From the NCBI GenBank assembly GCA_020744425.1, contig JAGMUV010000023.1, forward strand, positions 992,001 through 1,056,000: a stretch of 64,000 nucleotides of DNA, given 5' to 3'. Within the stretch, counting starts at the first letter, position 1. Each line of letters opens with the position of its first letter. Positions 35,103 to 45,496 of the stretch are shown here, one piece after another. The notes under the pieces are model-generated. The model searched no databases. It was not told the origin of the DNA and saw only the letters and a program-made list of their open reading frames with translations. The DNA comes from Dactylonectria macrodidyma (Eukaryota > Ascomycota > Sordariomycetes > Hypocreales > Nectriaceae). Position numbers and translations under genes: made by a program.

Positions 35103-36715
35103 ATGGACAAGCTTCCTTTCGCCCTCATTTCGCTCATCGTCTCTTGTCTCTTGGAAGATGAGAAAAGAAACCGCAAGCCTTGGTTGAAGCCACCATCCAT
35201 CGCCCAGTATGCATCCATCTCCCGCGTATGGCAGGATGCCGTCGAGATGAACACCTTCTCTGCAGTCAAGGTGCGCAGCAACGACTTCTCTCGCTTTGAG
35301 ACGGCCTTTCGCCACATTCAGCGGCGACGTACTGTGTCTGTCATTACCTACAATATCGTGCTGCCAGAGTACAGCTCTGCACGGTGCTGGAAGCTTGAGC
35401 GACCGCATGAGCACACGGAAAACGTGGCTGTCTTCTCACGGGCGGTTCACGCCATCTTCCGCACGCTTCATGCGTGGCAGGTCGAAGAGAATGGCACTGC
35501 AGGTAGTGTTAGTAGACGGATACATCTAGACATGAGCGCAGAATCGTCGCTTGACAGCAGTGGCTTACAACGCAGGGGAATCGGCCTCTACCGTATGAGT
35601 GGCCACTTCCTCGACTTCACCGAGCCACGTTCGCTTCTCCCCGAAGTTGGGATTGTTGAATCGCTAAGCATCAGAGGAATACTCAGACCACTGCATCCCG
35701 ACGCAGCTTTCCGGATTATAGCGGCCCTTCCGAGTTTGGAATTCATAAACATCGACACGCTAGAGCCAGATCTGAGGTGGGAAGATATGCGAAGAGAACA
35801 TTACCGCGGTGAGCTTATTCCATCATCTGGGTGCTATCCCGCCACTGCTAACTGCGGACTTCAGCGCTTACACGACATATCTCTTTGATGGGCAACGCAG
35901 TCTTCTCCTCACTAAGAGCGCTTCATCTCAACTGGGACACATGTGAACCTCGGAATCACAATTTCACTCCAGGCGACCTCTGCGACCCTCAACAACCTTC
36001 AAAGGATTCTCTCAGTGCGGCCCTGCATGTTATTTCGCAGTCACTACCTATCACTGAGTTCTCTCTCTCCGGCCCTTTCATCATCTCCCCGGAACTTTTC
36101 TGGCCTAATGATTCCCCGGATCCAAATGCTCTCCCACACTGGCCCATTTTGCAATATTTTACAGTCAACGCCAGTATCATCGCTGCCGACGGCACTTACT
36201 ACTACACGGGGACTCCAGAGTCAGAGTCAGAGTCAGACGACGACAATCCATGGTGGCCAACTAGTCCTAGGGCGGAACCCAACGTCGATGCTGCCGGCTA
36301 CTCCAGCGATGACTCCCGGGTGCGAGACCCGTTCGACCGGAACGATGCGGCACGAAGGAACGGTTCTTCGCCCTTCAACAACTGGCGTCGAGAGCTGGAC
36401 CCGGAGCGATTCGGCCGTCTGGTGCTCGCCATGTCACGAGCTGCATGCTGCATGCCCGAACTGCGGGAGCTAGAATTTGTCATGGGCATGTCGGACGCTC
36501 AAGGCCCCTCCGGGATTGTACTCTGCGGTGAGGTGGAGTGGGAGGCGACGCCTGTGGCTGGGGGAATTCGAGAGGTTGAGTATGTCACGGGAAGGTCTTG
36601 GAAGGCTAATATTGGAAGCAGAGCCAAATGGGAGCCTCCGGAGGAAGTGCTCGAGCTTTGGCATCGGTTTGTGGGACGAAGTGGCGTTGTCACGATCGGC
36701 AAGAGAGGAGATTAA
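35103..36715 (+). CDS. F-box-type hypothetical protein
   Basis: Exons 35103-35808 and 35865-36715 give 518 residues. The first 70 residues resemble the F-box-like start of a large ascomycete family: MDKLPFALISLIVSCLLEDE, then a segment reading YASISRVWQDAVE and TFSAVKV. F-boxes bind Skp1 in SCF ubiquitin ligases. The middle has weak leucine-rich-repeat-like strands (SLRALHLNWD, LPSLEFINIDTLE). An acidic low-complexity stretch with repeated Ser-Glu and Asp runs (ESESESDDD) follows. The end (ELRELEFVMG, VEYVTGRSWK, EEVLELWHRFVG) agrees with the family's usual C-terminus. Target and true Skp1 binding are unknown; such genes are numerous and variable in filamentous fungi. Confidence 0.75.
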
Positions 36716-36985
36716 GGAGATGAGTGAACGGGCTTTGAAGAGACTGTAGACGTTTCGGAGTAACCCGATTACCCTCGCTAGGAAGGCTACATGTCCATTA
36801 ATAGTGTATTAGATTCCTCAGAACTGGCCTTTAAAGGCGAATCTTGCTGTTTTTATAGTTTAGGATCCTAAATACAAACGTCACAAGACTGCGCCGTATA
36901 GGATCGACTTCCGATTCATGGACTCCATCAAGCAGAGAAACGTGTCTTCGAAGCTATACAGCCCAACTACTGCCGCCAGATACGT

Positions 36986-38457
36986 TCATCTCCAAACGAC
37001 GTCAATCATGTCGCTGGGGGGGCCCACGAATTTGACATAGAACCTCGGGCTTGCCTCCATAATTATGTCAACCCAATCCTTGTACGTTCTTTCTCTCGAG
37101 CCAAAGAGGGTTAGCATAGTCAAATCCATGGTGCTATCATCCAAATTAGAGATTCACTCCAGTCAGAGTATAGAGTACGGCTCAAACAAACCGAGAATTT
37201 TTCTCAGCCCAAGGTGGGCTCACATCCGGTGTCGCTGAAACCTTGTCGTTGATGAGGATATGAGCGCCCGGCTTGAGTGCTCCTATGTGTGCTCGTAATA
37301 TCTCGATGCAACGTACGTCGCTCCAATTGTGAAAGACGGCTCTGAAGAAGTACACGTCTGCGCTTGCAGTTTTCTGCGGGTTGAACATATCGTGCGCTTC
37401 AAACGAGATGCGTTCACGGAACTCGGCCGGTACTTTTGATGGTCCTTCGGTAATCACGTCCTCGAAGTCCTGTACTGTGCATTTCAAGTGAGGAAATGCT
37501 CTTACCAGCTCTATAGAGGCCGGGCCCCATGCACCCCCAACATCAACCACCGTCGATACCTTGGTCCAGTCGAAGCCTTTCAGAGCCAGGCCAAAGTCTT
37601 CTGTTGCTGCAAACCCGCCCATAGCTCTGGCAAAACGTTCCATACGAGCTGGATTCTCGGCTAGATAGGAGTACATCCCTTTGGAAGTGTTGTTGGCGAT
37701 GCTAAATCCCTAGACCGCCTTTAGCATAACACTCTCACCATGTCTCACAATTTTAGCCTACGGTCTCCTCTGGCACGTGTCGCCGCCCCTTGAATCGGTC
37801 CAGCGCCTCGACTGTCTAACGGAAGTGTTCAGCTCATGAGAAATCCCCCTTGCCTAGAGACAGCGCACCTTTGCGAAACTTGGCCATATTTCTTCTGTGA
37901 ATAGTTCAGCAATGTCGGCCACCGGTTTGTTCTCTTGCAAAATCCGTGATGTCCACGTGTGAGCCACTTTGCCATCCTTTTCCTGAAAGAAATGATTAAG
38001 CATCGCCCGTTTCAACACTCGCCTGACATCAACAATGTCAAGTCCTGTGGCTTTGGCAATCTCTTCATATGGCATGGTCCCATTAAGGGGAACCAGCCTG
38101 GCAATGCCGAATCGCTGGACGAACTGGATCTCTAACATATCCGCCAGAGACGAATACTGGATGAGATGATCAATATCGACAATCGCCACAAATATCAAGC
38201 GGCCGAGGACTTACAAAACGGCCCCAAAGGGCCTCTGTTGGCCCTCTCATCAGTTCATTCAGCTCCTCTGTACATGCGACAACTTGGTATTGCGCTTCTA
38301 TAATGGTAGTCTCCGATTCTGGGATTGGTCCTGTCAAGGGGGCATTTGCATCGAAGGATGGAGTGGAGAGGTTATGCGACTGTAGGTAGTCGCTGACGGT
38401 TCTGGTTTTGGTGGCAATAATATCTGCTAGCTCCACAATCCTTGTTGGAGTTGCCAT
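36986..38457 (-). CDS. SAM-dependent O-methyltransferase, plant-COMT/AflP-like
   Basis: Five exons (38457-38215, 38156-37869, 37815-37762, 37709-37192, 37133-36986) give 416 residues. The N-terminal half is a winged-helix dimerisation region (MPYEEIAKATGLDIVDVRRVL, NHFFQEKDGKVAHT). The catalytic half has the SAM-binding motif VVDVGGAWGPASIEL and the catalytic His in VFHNWSD; LKPGAHILINDKV follows. The last exon reads TMLTLFGSRERTYKDW and ends FVGPPSDMIDVVW. This class methylates hydroxyls on aromatic and polyketide-like metabolites; many members sit in secondary-metabolite clusters. No polyketide or peptide synthase is seen here, so the gene may act alone or on a shunt product. Exon 3 is only 54 bp, and its short length makes the model sensitive to splice choice. 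Confidence 0.85.
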
Positions 38458-39160
38458 GGTAGATAAGTTGAATGTTAGTTTCGATCGACAAAGCAATGGT
38501 TGAACCAAAAGCAGGACTCGGGGTTTCCAGCAGATATGTGATTTGGGCGAAGATCACGCTGACAGTGGCTCAAGTCAGCATCACGAGTTGGGCCCCAGAG
38601 GCATGAATTCAGTGATGATGAATCTTACGTTCTATATATAGAAACATTATAATGATGACATTCTATCTATAGATGTAAGCTTAGAATGCGTCAACAAGCT
38701 GTGGCTTATTATATTCAATGATTGGCATTTGCTAATAATGTCACTGATATTAGTATCATTATTTTTACTCTTTAAGGATGCACATAACCCTTATCATATT
38801 TGATCGCCGATCAATGCACCATTGATTATGGGTTCTCTTCCACCTGAAGCGATGTGGTCAGTTTGATACAGGCGTCTTGCATGTGGACATGACGTGTCAA
38901 TTCACCGCCTGGCATTAACTTGGAGGATATAGTAGGCTTGCTCGCTAGCGAGGCTGTGTTAGCTGCTTCATCGAAAGTTTTTGTGCGTGCTAGACGATAG
39001 CAGCAACTCACCTTTGATGGAGCGGACAGCGGACCTAGTAGTCGTACCTCGTAGGAGGCGGACAAAAATAAACTTGGCAGGCACCTTTAAAAGTCGGACA
39101 ATCATCAGTTGTATTGAGGGACAAGGGATTGTAAACCTGCGTGGGATAGGATGATGGTGG
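38458..39160. other. Intergenic, AT-rich, with repeat copy B
   Basis: The left part contains the promoter of the methyltransferase, with an AT-rich palindromic run (TTCTATATATAGAA at 38630-38643). A dispersed repeat fragment lies at about 38990-39055. No intact gene is seen. Confidence 0.5.
38990..39055 (-). repeat. Dispersed repeat, copy B
   Basis: The reverse complement of this segment matches copy A at 31740-31800 with several substitutions (shared GTCCGCTGTC and GCTCCATCAA). It is embedded in a decayed region beside two gene relics. Confidence 0.45.
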
Positions 39161-39565
39161 ATGCGAGGATGTCTAAAGCGGGCCGGCAGACCCTAGGGCA
39201 GGAGAGGTGACATAAGAGCCACAGAAGGAAAAACCTACCATGCCGATGCGGAGGTGCGTGACCGTGATGATGCTATGGCAAATCAACAACAATCGAGTGT
39301 AGTACTCAGGCTCTTTCATCTCGGCAGCAATTGCGAAGAAGACGGTGGTAGCAGCATACGCAGAGACCATGGTCAAAACAGCCGACACAGCCTTGAGGGA
39401 GGACGGCTGTTTGAAGATCTTATAGTCGGACTCCCAAGGCCCTTCTGAGGCGCAGAAGCTGGGCGATCTTGGAGGCCGACTGCGACAGTGACGATGAAGA
39501 CCGCAAGCAGGTCAGCATAGAGGTCCGTTTCCCAGGCTTCAATGCTCAATTTTACTTGCGCTCAA
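39160..39565 (-). pseudogene. Relic of an unknown membrane protein
   Basis: On the minus strand two hydrophobic stretches are recovered in adjacent frames: SIEAWETDLYADLLAVF followed by a helix-like IVTVAVGLQDR, then KIFKQPSSLKAVSAVLTMV and a helix with AYAATTVFFAIAAEMK, and later RLLLICHSIITVTHL. A one-base loss near the QDR segment (about 39460) separates the frames. No upstream start or further exons are recoverable. The family was not recognised. It looks like a multi-pass protein that has lost its frame. Confidence 0.5.
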
Positions 39566-39881
39566 AATGCTGACAAGTGATGAAGCTCATCCCGTCCAGT
39601 GTGCGGATGCTGGATATACAGAAGGTTGTGACGGCGGCGACGGTGGCGAAGACGGCGGTGCAGGTCGGTGGGTCGACATGGCGTTTACACAGCAGTGGCC
39701 GGCTTGATGAAAAGTGTTGCCCGAATCTTCGCTACATCCGATTCTTCGATAACGATAAGGTCATCGGGGAGTTGAAAGAAGCTACTTTGAGATGCAAAGG
39801 ACGAGGCAGATGTGAGAAAGTAATTAGTCATGCTAGGGCTGACAGACCAAGTTGAGTCCCAGAGGATATAGCTACCAAGCG

Positions 39882-40068
39882 TTTCACAGTCCGAGGGGCT
39901 TTGATTGATACAACAGATTCGGTGGTCCCTTCTGAACTAACATCTAGTGTTGACTGCTTCTTCAAGCAGATGATGCACAGCATAAGAAACCTCCATGAAA
40001 CAGGTGTGGCGCACTGCGACCTAAAGTTTCTTGTGGTCGCTAGTCTGACCCGTAGTTTGAAAGAATAG
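39882..40068 (+). pseudogene. Relic of a HAL4/NPR-like protein kinase domain
   Basis: A frame from about 39882 to the TAG at 40066 contains CFFKQMMHSIRNLHETGVAH followed by CDLK. This lines up with CFFKQMMRGLEYIHEMGVAH followed by RDLKPEN in the intact kinase at 51842-53357. The catalytic-loop HRD is changed to HCD, and the sequence leaves the family straight after DLK. No N-lobe or activation segment is found nearby. It is a short decayed duplicate of the catalytic-loop region. Confidence 0.65.
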
Positions 40069-42661
40069 TTGACCAAATTTTATAGTGTTCCTTTTCACTG
40101 GGTTTAACGAGTACTCAATATCTCAAATTATTTGTGAATCTTGAGCACTCGTCAAGCTATATGTTGAGGTCAGGATTCATGTTCCTGCCGCACGAAGCCA
40201 CAGTAGCACCAATTGGACAGTTCTTTTTGTCGACATTTTCCATCAGGTAATCCGACCTGGCCGTCATTGGGATTGGTACGGGCAAGCGGCCCCCTACGAT
40301 GTTTTGATTAGGTCGTTACGCCCGCAAGCCGCGGGAAGCTGCACCTAGCTTGTGACAGACTCTGGTCTAGACCGAGACAATTTCATGGGGGACTATGGAA
40401 TGACGGGGGCGGGCGCCTACGGATTGGTGCGAGGGATTTTCGTCGCAAAATTCATGGCTACAAACTTAAGACAGGAATGGGCAGAAACGGTCAGGTCATG
40501 CAAGTGTAGTATATATCGAGTTTTCGCCATCTTCCCTGCATCAATTACCTAAGATGATACCGACCCAGTGCTATGAGAGATGCCCCTTGGCACATGTCGG
40601 GTCATATTACAAGGTGAGCACGGGTGCCAAGCTTTGAAGCTTTTGAAGAAGAGGGGCGGTGCTGTGCACAAGCCCCACGTATCCGCAGTAGTATGACGAG
40701 TCCCCGGAGAGGTGGCCCTCGCTCACGCAGGGTTATATGACGCTGTGGAGAACGGGTGCTAGGCTTTTGCCAAAACGGGACTTATGGCACTCACACAGGG
40801 CTGTCATGACGTTACATTACCCTGCGAGCACAGGTGCCAAGCTTTGGACAAGACGGGACTTGATCGCGCTACGAACAAGACCTGCTTCGGGGACTTTCTT
40901 AGTGTGGTTAGTTCCTTTGGTGGTTAGAAAGGGATCCGCCTCGCCCATTAACAACAATGGCATGTTTATGGGTGAGGGAGTCAATTTCGAGTGTAGAAGA
41001 ATCTCGTCTACGGGCTGAGCACGTGGTGAGGAGCCAACCAATGAGGGATATCTCGCCGGTCGAAGGGTTTCATCCCCCTCCCTCGTAGGCAAAAGGACCC
41101 CGAGCTTATTTTTGCGCCAGGCAAAGGGCTGTGCTATCTGGGGTTGCAGGGTGTGAGCCATCCTGAATCTACCTATGCTTGCATAAAGAGGGCCTAAACA
41201 GAACTGCTGGTGTCGCTTCGTACTGTACTCCTCAAGTATCGTCGTCCATATGCCTGCGTACGACGATTGCTACTGTACGTATGCAAGGCTGTGCGGCGCC
41301 AGTAATGCCACCTACCCAGATGCACGTACCGGCCGTCTCAACCTCGGCAAGCTTGATACCTCCTAAGTAGAAAAACCTGCCAGTAGGGGAGAGGGAAGGC
41401 GTGAGAAATCCAAACTGGTGCGGTTGCTCGATGACCCTGAGTAAATTTCGTACCCAGCGACAGAAATTCCCTCATATCTAATCCGTAGTACAATCCCGGC
41501 TATTTTAGTCTCATCAGGGAGCAGTTGCGACGGAATGGGCAAAAATAACAGAAACGGTAACTCCCTGTACCCAACTGCAAAGTCTCTAATATCTGAGCTT
41601 GAGGTAGCCTCCAGCGTAATGAGGCTCTGTCGAGACATTCTTGTACATGAAGCCAAGGTGCTGATTTGCCGAATACCCCGCAGGCGGCCAGGGACCGCGT
41701 CTGGCCACTAGGCTTATGGCGCTGATGCCAAAATTTCTTGGATGCGGTGTGCATGGGGTTGGTGCCTTGTAGGGTCAAAGGGAGGCCTCCTGGTACAGTA
41801 GGGTCGATGGGGAACCTTCGGTGTTCGACTGTCGCGGCTACCAAAGCAGACAATGTGCGCACAGATAAGTAAATGAGTTCGGTTATCGGTGTATAAGGCG
41901 ATTTCTATGCGCCTCTGTTGAGAGAATGGATCATGTCCTCAGTCAACGAACAACCAACAGTCTGTTGCTTGCAATGGGCATCCCCAGTAACATAACGTCA
42001 TGAAAGAAAGCACACGGTCAGATGGTCGCTGTGTCGGCTGGCAGTTCTCCGCGCCCAGCGGGCGTAATGGCGTCCATCATAAGTTGGTGGCGCTTTTGTT
42101 GCACCAATCCAACCCAAATGAATGGAATGAATTACCTAACACAAAAGTTTGCGATGGTAGAATTCGGGCTTTGTCTAGTAGATCTCCCGTTGCACAACAG
42201 GGTAGAGGCCCCAAGGAACTTATGTCATTATATCAACTGCGGGCGCTGATGGATGGATGGCCCGGTTAGCGCCTGCACAGCGTCGTTTCACATCCAGCGT
42301 TGAGAGACGAAGGGGAGAAGACGTTGGAGTTATAGTGGGGTATTTCCGGGCAGCACCAACCTACGACTTGATTGGTGAGGGCTTCAAGCTCTCTCGGCCT
42401 TGACTCCATACACTTCAGACCATCTGAGCTGGGCTCGTGACATTCTCTAACGGTGGAGATGCTATTGGGTAACTTGGTCAAAATCGCGCAGCTAATGACC
42501 TTCTGTGTGGCGTTGACTCTGATCGACTCCCTAGCATGGGGTCATTCCCGTCGCGCCTTATCGCCTTGCGGTCATTTGAGCTGTGCTATTGCCGTACTCT
42601 TGCCTCGCTCCTGTGCTGAGCCGCTGGAGCAGTTCGAGAATCTTAATGCTCATGACGAGAG
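40069..42661. other. Decayed intergenic region with degenerate repeats
   Basis: A 2.6-kb stretch without a supported gene. It holds degenerate tandem units at about 40610-40870. Many short frames are open on both strands because the DNA is GC-balanced, but none shows domains. The right end is the promoter of the YVC1-type channel gene. Confidence 0.5.
40610..40870 (+). repeat. Degenerate tandem repeat
   Basis: Related units recur: GAGCACGGGTGCCAAGCTTT near 40617, GAGAACGGGTGCTAGGCTTT near 40747 and GAGCACAGGTGCCAAGCTTT near 40825. The last two are followed by AAAACGGGACTT or AAGACGGGACTT and preceded by CACGCAGGG- or CACACAGGG-like stretches. Spacing is about 75-130 bp. No coding role is seen. 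Confidence 0.6.
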
Positions 42662-44872
42662 ATGACTGAGATTGAAGACGAAACTTACATCTGGCCCGGC
42701 GGCCATGATAGCCGGGGCCAGTCCGAGTTCTTCGAAACCGACGAAAGCGTCGAGACGGAGCGCTGGCTTAGCGATGAGCACTCCCAGCAGCCGCCTCCTG
42801 TTTTCACTACAATCCATCGGTATGTAGGGAGATTTTAGCGCAGTCTGTGGCGTGCGGGAACGCAGAGACGCAACCGTGTTCCCGGAATACGTAGTAGCGT
42901 GCTGATTGATCCTCTGCAGTGTCAGGAAGCTCGTTATCGCAAGCATCGGTGAGCCACCTTCTAGAGGAAGTCTCGACAGGACCTAACCGTGAGCCTCATT
43001 ACAGATGATCCTTACACATTGGACCAACTAACCGGGCCCCGGATGAACAAGTTTGTCATCCGTCCTTTGGTAGATCGGCTTTATGATGCGGATGACATCT
43101 CGACAGGTGGGCTATTCTTCCTCCACCCACTGACCCGTCTCCAGGGAAGAGCGAGAGCTCGTATATAAGCTAAATGTAATAGCTAACATGCAATAGTGTA
43201 CTGTCTTTTGGCCAACCGTGTGCAGTTTCTCCGCGAGCAGTCCGCTATCGTCCACCAGACTGTTAATATCGCCAGGGCGACGCTGTGCGAGTTGGTGGCG
43301 ACGCGTATCCTACGCCGGTTTCACGAAGATAACCCCGGCCCAATGGGCCTGCTCCTCCTGTCCAAGATTCTTGTAGAAGGGTTCGACCCATTCTCCGGCG
43401 CACCCGAAGAAGTCGCGCGATCTGGGCGTTACCGACAGTGGCCGGTCCAGGAGCGCGGCGGCTTCGAGAGGAAGCTCATGACTCTTGAGCTGGCCATTCT
43501 CTCGGAAAGTAAGAACTTTATCGGCTCACAGGCGTGCCAGAAGGTTGTCAATGCTGTATATCTGGGACAAGTTGTCTATACGCCGCTATCGTTTGTCGAT
43601 ATTCTGCCCGATCACTACAAGCACCATCCGGTCTCGCTATACGATCCCCGCAAGGCGCCTCTGCTCAACCATTATCGTCTCATCATCCCTCGTTCTCGGA
43701 ACATTATCGAGCTGGTTCAGTTCGTCATCTTGGTGGCCCTATATGTCGTCGCCATGGCCCACCGCAACAGCAGCAACCTCAGCCTCTTTGAAGCCGTATT
43801 CGTTGTCTATACGGCCGGTTGGGTTCTCAATGAATTTGCCGCCATCATCGAGCACGGTTGGGCAGTTCATTCCCAGAACCTCTGGTCCTTCTTGGACATC
43901 ACCTTTACACTAATCTTTGGCGTCTACATCTGCGCCCGGATTTATGATATTTCCGTTGGCCATATCTATGACGGGATCGCTCTTCACGTGTTGTGCGTTG
44001 CGGCGCCAGTTTTGCTTACTCGAATCGCCTTCAATCTTATGCCTGATAACATCGTTTTCATCTCGCTGCATGCCATGATGAAAGACTTCATGGTACTGAC
44101 GTTCCTCGCCGTTTGGTGTGTCACTGGTTTCTTCCTGGCGTTGCAGTGGTTGGTGATGAACGACGGTAGCACAACCGGTCCGAAATGGTATACGGTAATA
44201 AAGTGGCTTCTTTGGATCTGGTTTGGTCTAGATGGAACGGGCATAGAGGAATCTGTCCAGTTCCACGTCATCCTCGGCCCGGCCCTTATGGTCGCCTTTG
44301 CCTTCCTGGGCAACACTCTGTTCCTGACGATCCTGGTTGCGCTGCTCACCAACACATTCTCCAGGATCGTGGCAGCTGAAACTGCAGAAATTCAATTTCG
44401 ACGTGCTGTCCAGACATTCGAGGGCGTAAAGAGTGATGCCATTTTTGCGTATCCTCCGCCTTTCAACTTGCTGGCTCTTATCATCCTTCTCCCTCTCAAG
44501 TTCCTCGTTTCGCCGCGAACATTCCACACCATACACGTCGCTATGGTCCGGGTGCTGAATGCACCGACCTTGTTGCTCATCACCATCTACGAACGCCGGC
44601 GCATTTGGGCTCATACAACCACGAGGGGATCGAAATCGTCCTTGCGGTGGCAATTTACTGGTTTCTCTCCCCACGGTGATATCCAGGCTGTCTTTGAGGC
44701 GGAGGCTCCGCTGGTTGTCCAAGAAGAAGCAGACGAGCTTGATGGGTTGAGCGAAATGGGGTTCTCGGATAACGAGATAATTTCGAGATCATCGAGGGAA
44801 ATCAAGCGGCCCGTAGTGTTTCGATTGAGAAATGGGAAGCACCGAGGCACGAGCCCGATGTCACTGCAGTGA
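42662..44872 (+). CDS. YVC1: YVC1/TRPY-type cation channel
   Basis: Exons 42662-42819, 42920-42948, 43005-43106 and 43197-44872 give 654 residues; exon 2 is only 29 bp. Family sequence forms across the junctions: IHRVRKLVIASIDDPYTLDQ and RPLVDRLYDADDISTVYCLL. The N-terminal cytosolic part (NIARATLCELVATRILRRF) precedes a membrane domain with several helices, including the pore-side region KWLLWIWFGLDGTGIEES and the last helix (NTLFLTILVALLTNTFSRI). The tail is acidic (EEADELDGLSEMGFSDNE), as in yeast Yvc1, where acidic residues bind Ca2+. Yeast Yvc1 releases Ca2+ and other cations from the vacuole. The transposon starting at 44913 lies only 40 bp after the stop, so it may have replaced the native 3' end of the transcript. 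Confidence 0.93.
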
Positions 44873-45094
44873 CCTCGGTGTGTTATCCTGGCTTGAAATA
44901 CATCTTCAAATACCGTAAAAACTCAGAAAACTCGGCCACTTGGGTGGAGCAGCTTGGCTTGCAGAACTGCCCCACCGCTAAAATTAGCCGAGGGCCAGTT
45001 TCAACTTCCAGCCTTCCGCACCCCCGCGCCTTCAATGCACCGCAACGCGGCCCTTGACAACGAAAATGACTGATGCCGGCTTTTTGGATGTAAT

Positions 45095-45496
45095 ATGTGT
45101 GTTTTTGGTGTTGCAAGTGACCTTCTGAGCCTCTGCGCTGATCAATCAGATGTCACAGACGACTACGAGACCGCTGCCTGCTTCGAGCTCGGACAAACCT
45201 ACCTCCTCGTATACCGGCTCCCTTCGACCCCAGGTCGAAATACCGGTATTTCCCTTACAAAAGATGGCTGCCACTATGCTTGGGTCAGAGAGGCAAGTAG
45301 GCCCTTAGTTGAGGATGTCTTGCGGAGCGGAAAGTTGGTGTTTTGCCGGCCTGAGCGCTACGGAAAGAGGTGGAAGAAGATGGACTGGCGTCTCGGCGTT
45401 GAGAGAGAATGGCAGGAGGGAAATGCGTTCTTTTGGCAAGATGATGCTATCAGCATAACTTCTGATGATGCTGAAGATGCTAGCCTAAGCAGATAA
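45095..45496 (+). CDS. Unknown 133-residue protein inside the transposon
   Basis: A complete ATG-to-stop frame located within the inverted repeats and antisense to the last 17 bases of the transposase gene. No family was recognised. The protein is rich in aromatic and charged residues (CFELGQTYLLVYRLPSTPG, KLVFCRPERYGKRWKKMDW) and ends acidic (DDAISITSDDAEDASLSR). No leader or membrane helix is seen. It could be a passenger gene, an accessory transposition protein, a captured host fragment, or chance. An upstream ATG at 45066 is in another frame. Confidence 0.5.
   Translation: MCVFGVASDLLSLCADQSDVTDDYETAACFELGQTYLLVYRLPSTPGRNTGISLTKDGCHYAWVREASRPLVEDVLRSGKLVFCRPERYGKRWKKMDWRLGVEREWQEGNAFFWQDDAISITSDDAEDASLSR

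Noticed and set aside
35443..36473. Overlapping plus and minus frames inside the F-box-type gene
   Set aside because: They are alternative-frame shadows of the two-exon model, which alone gives family-like sequence at both ends.
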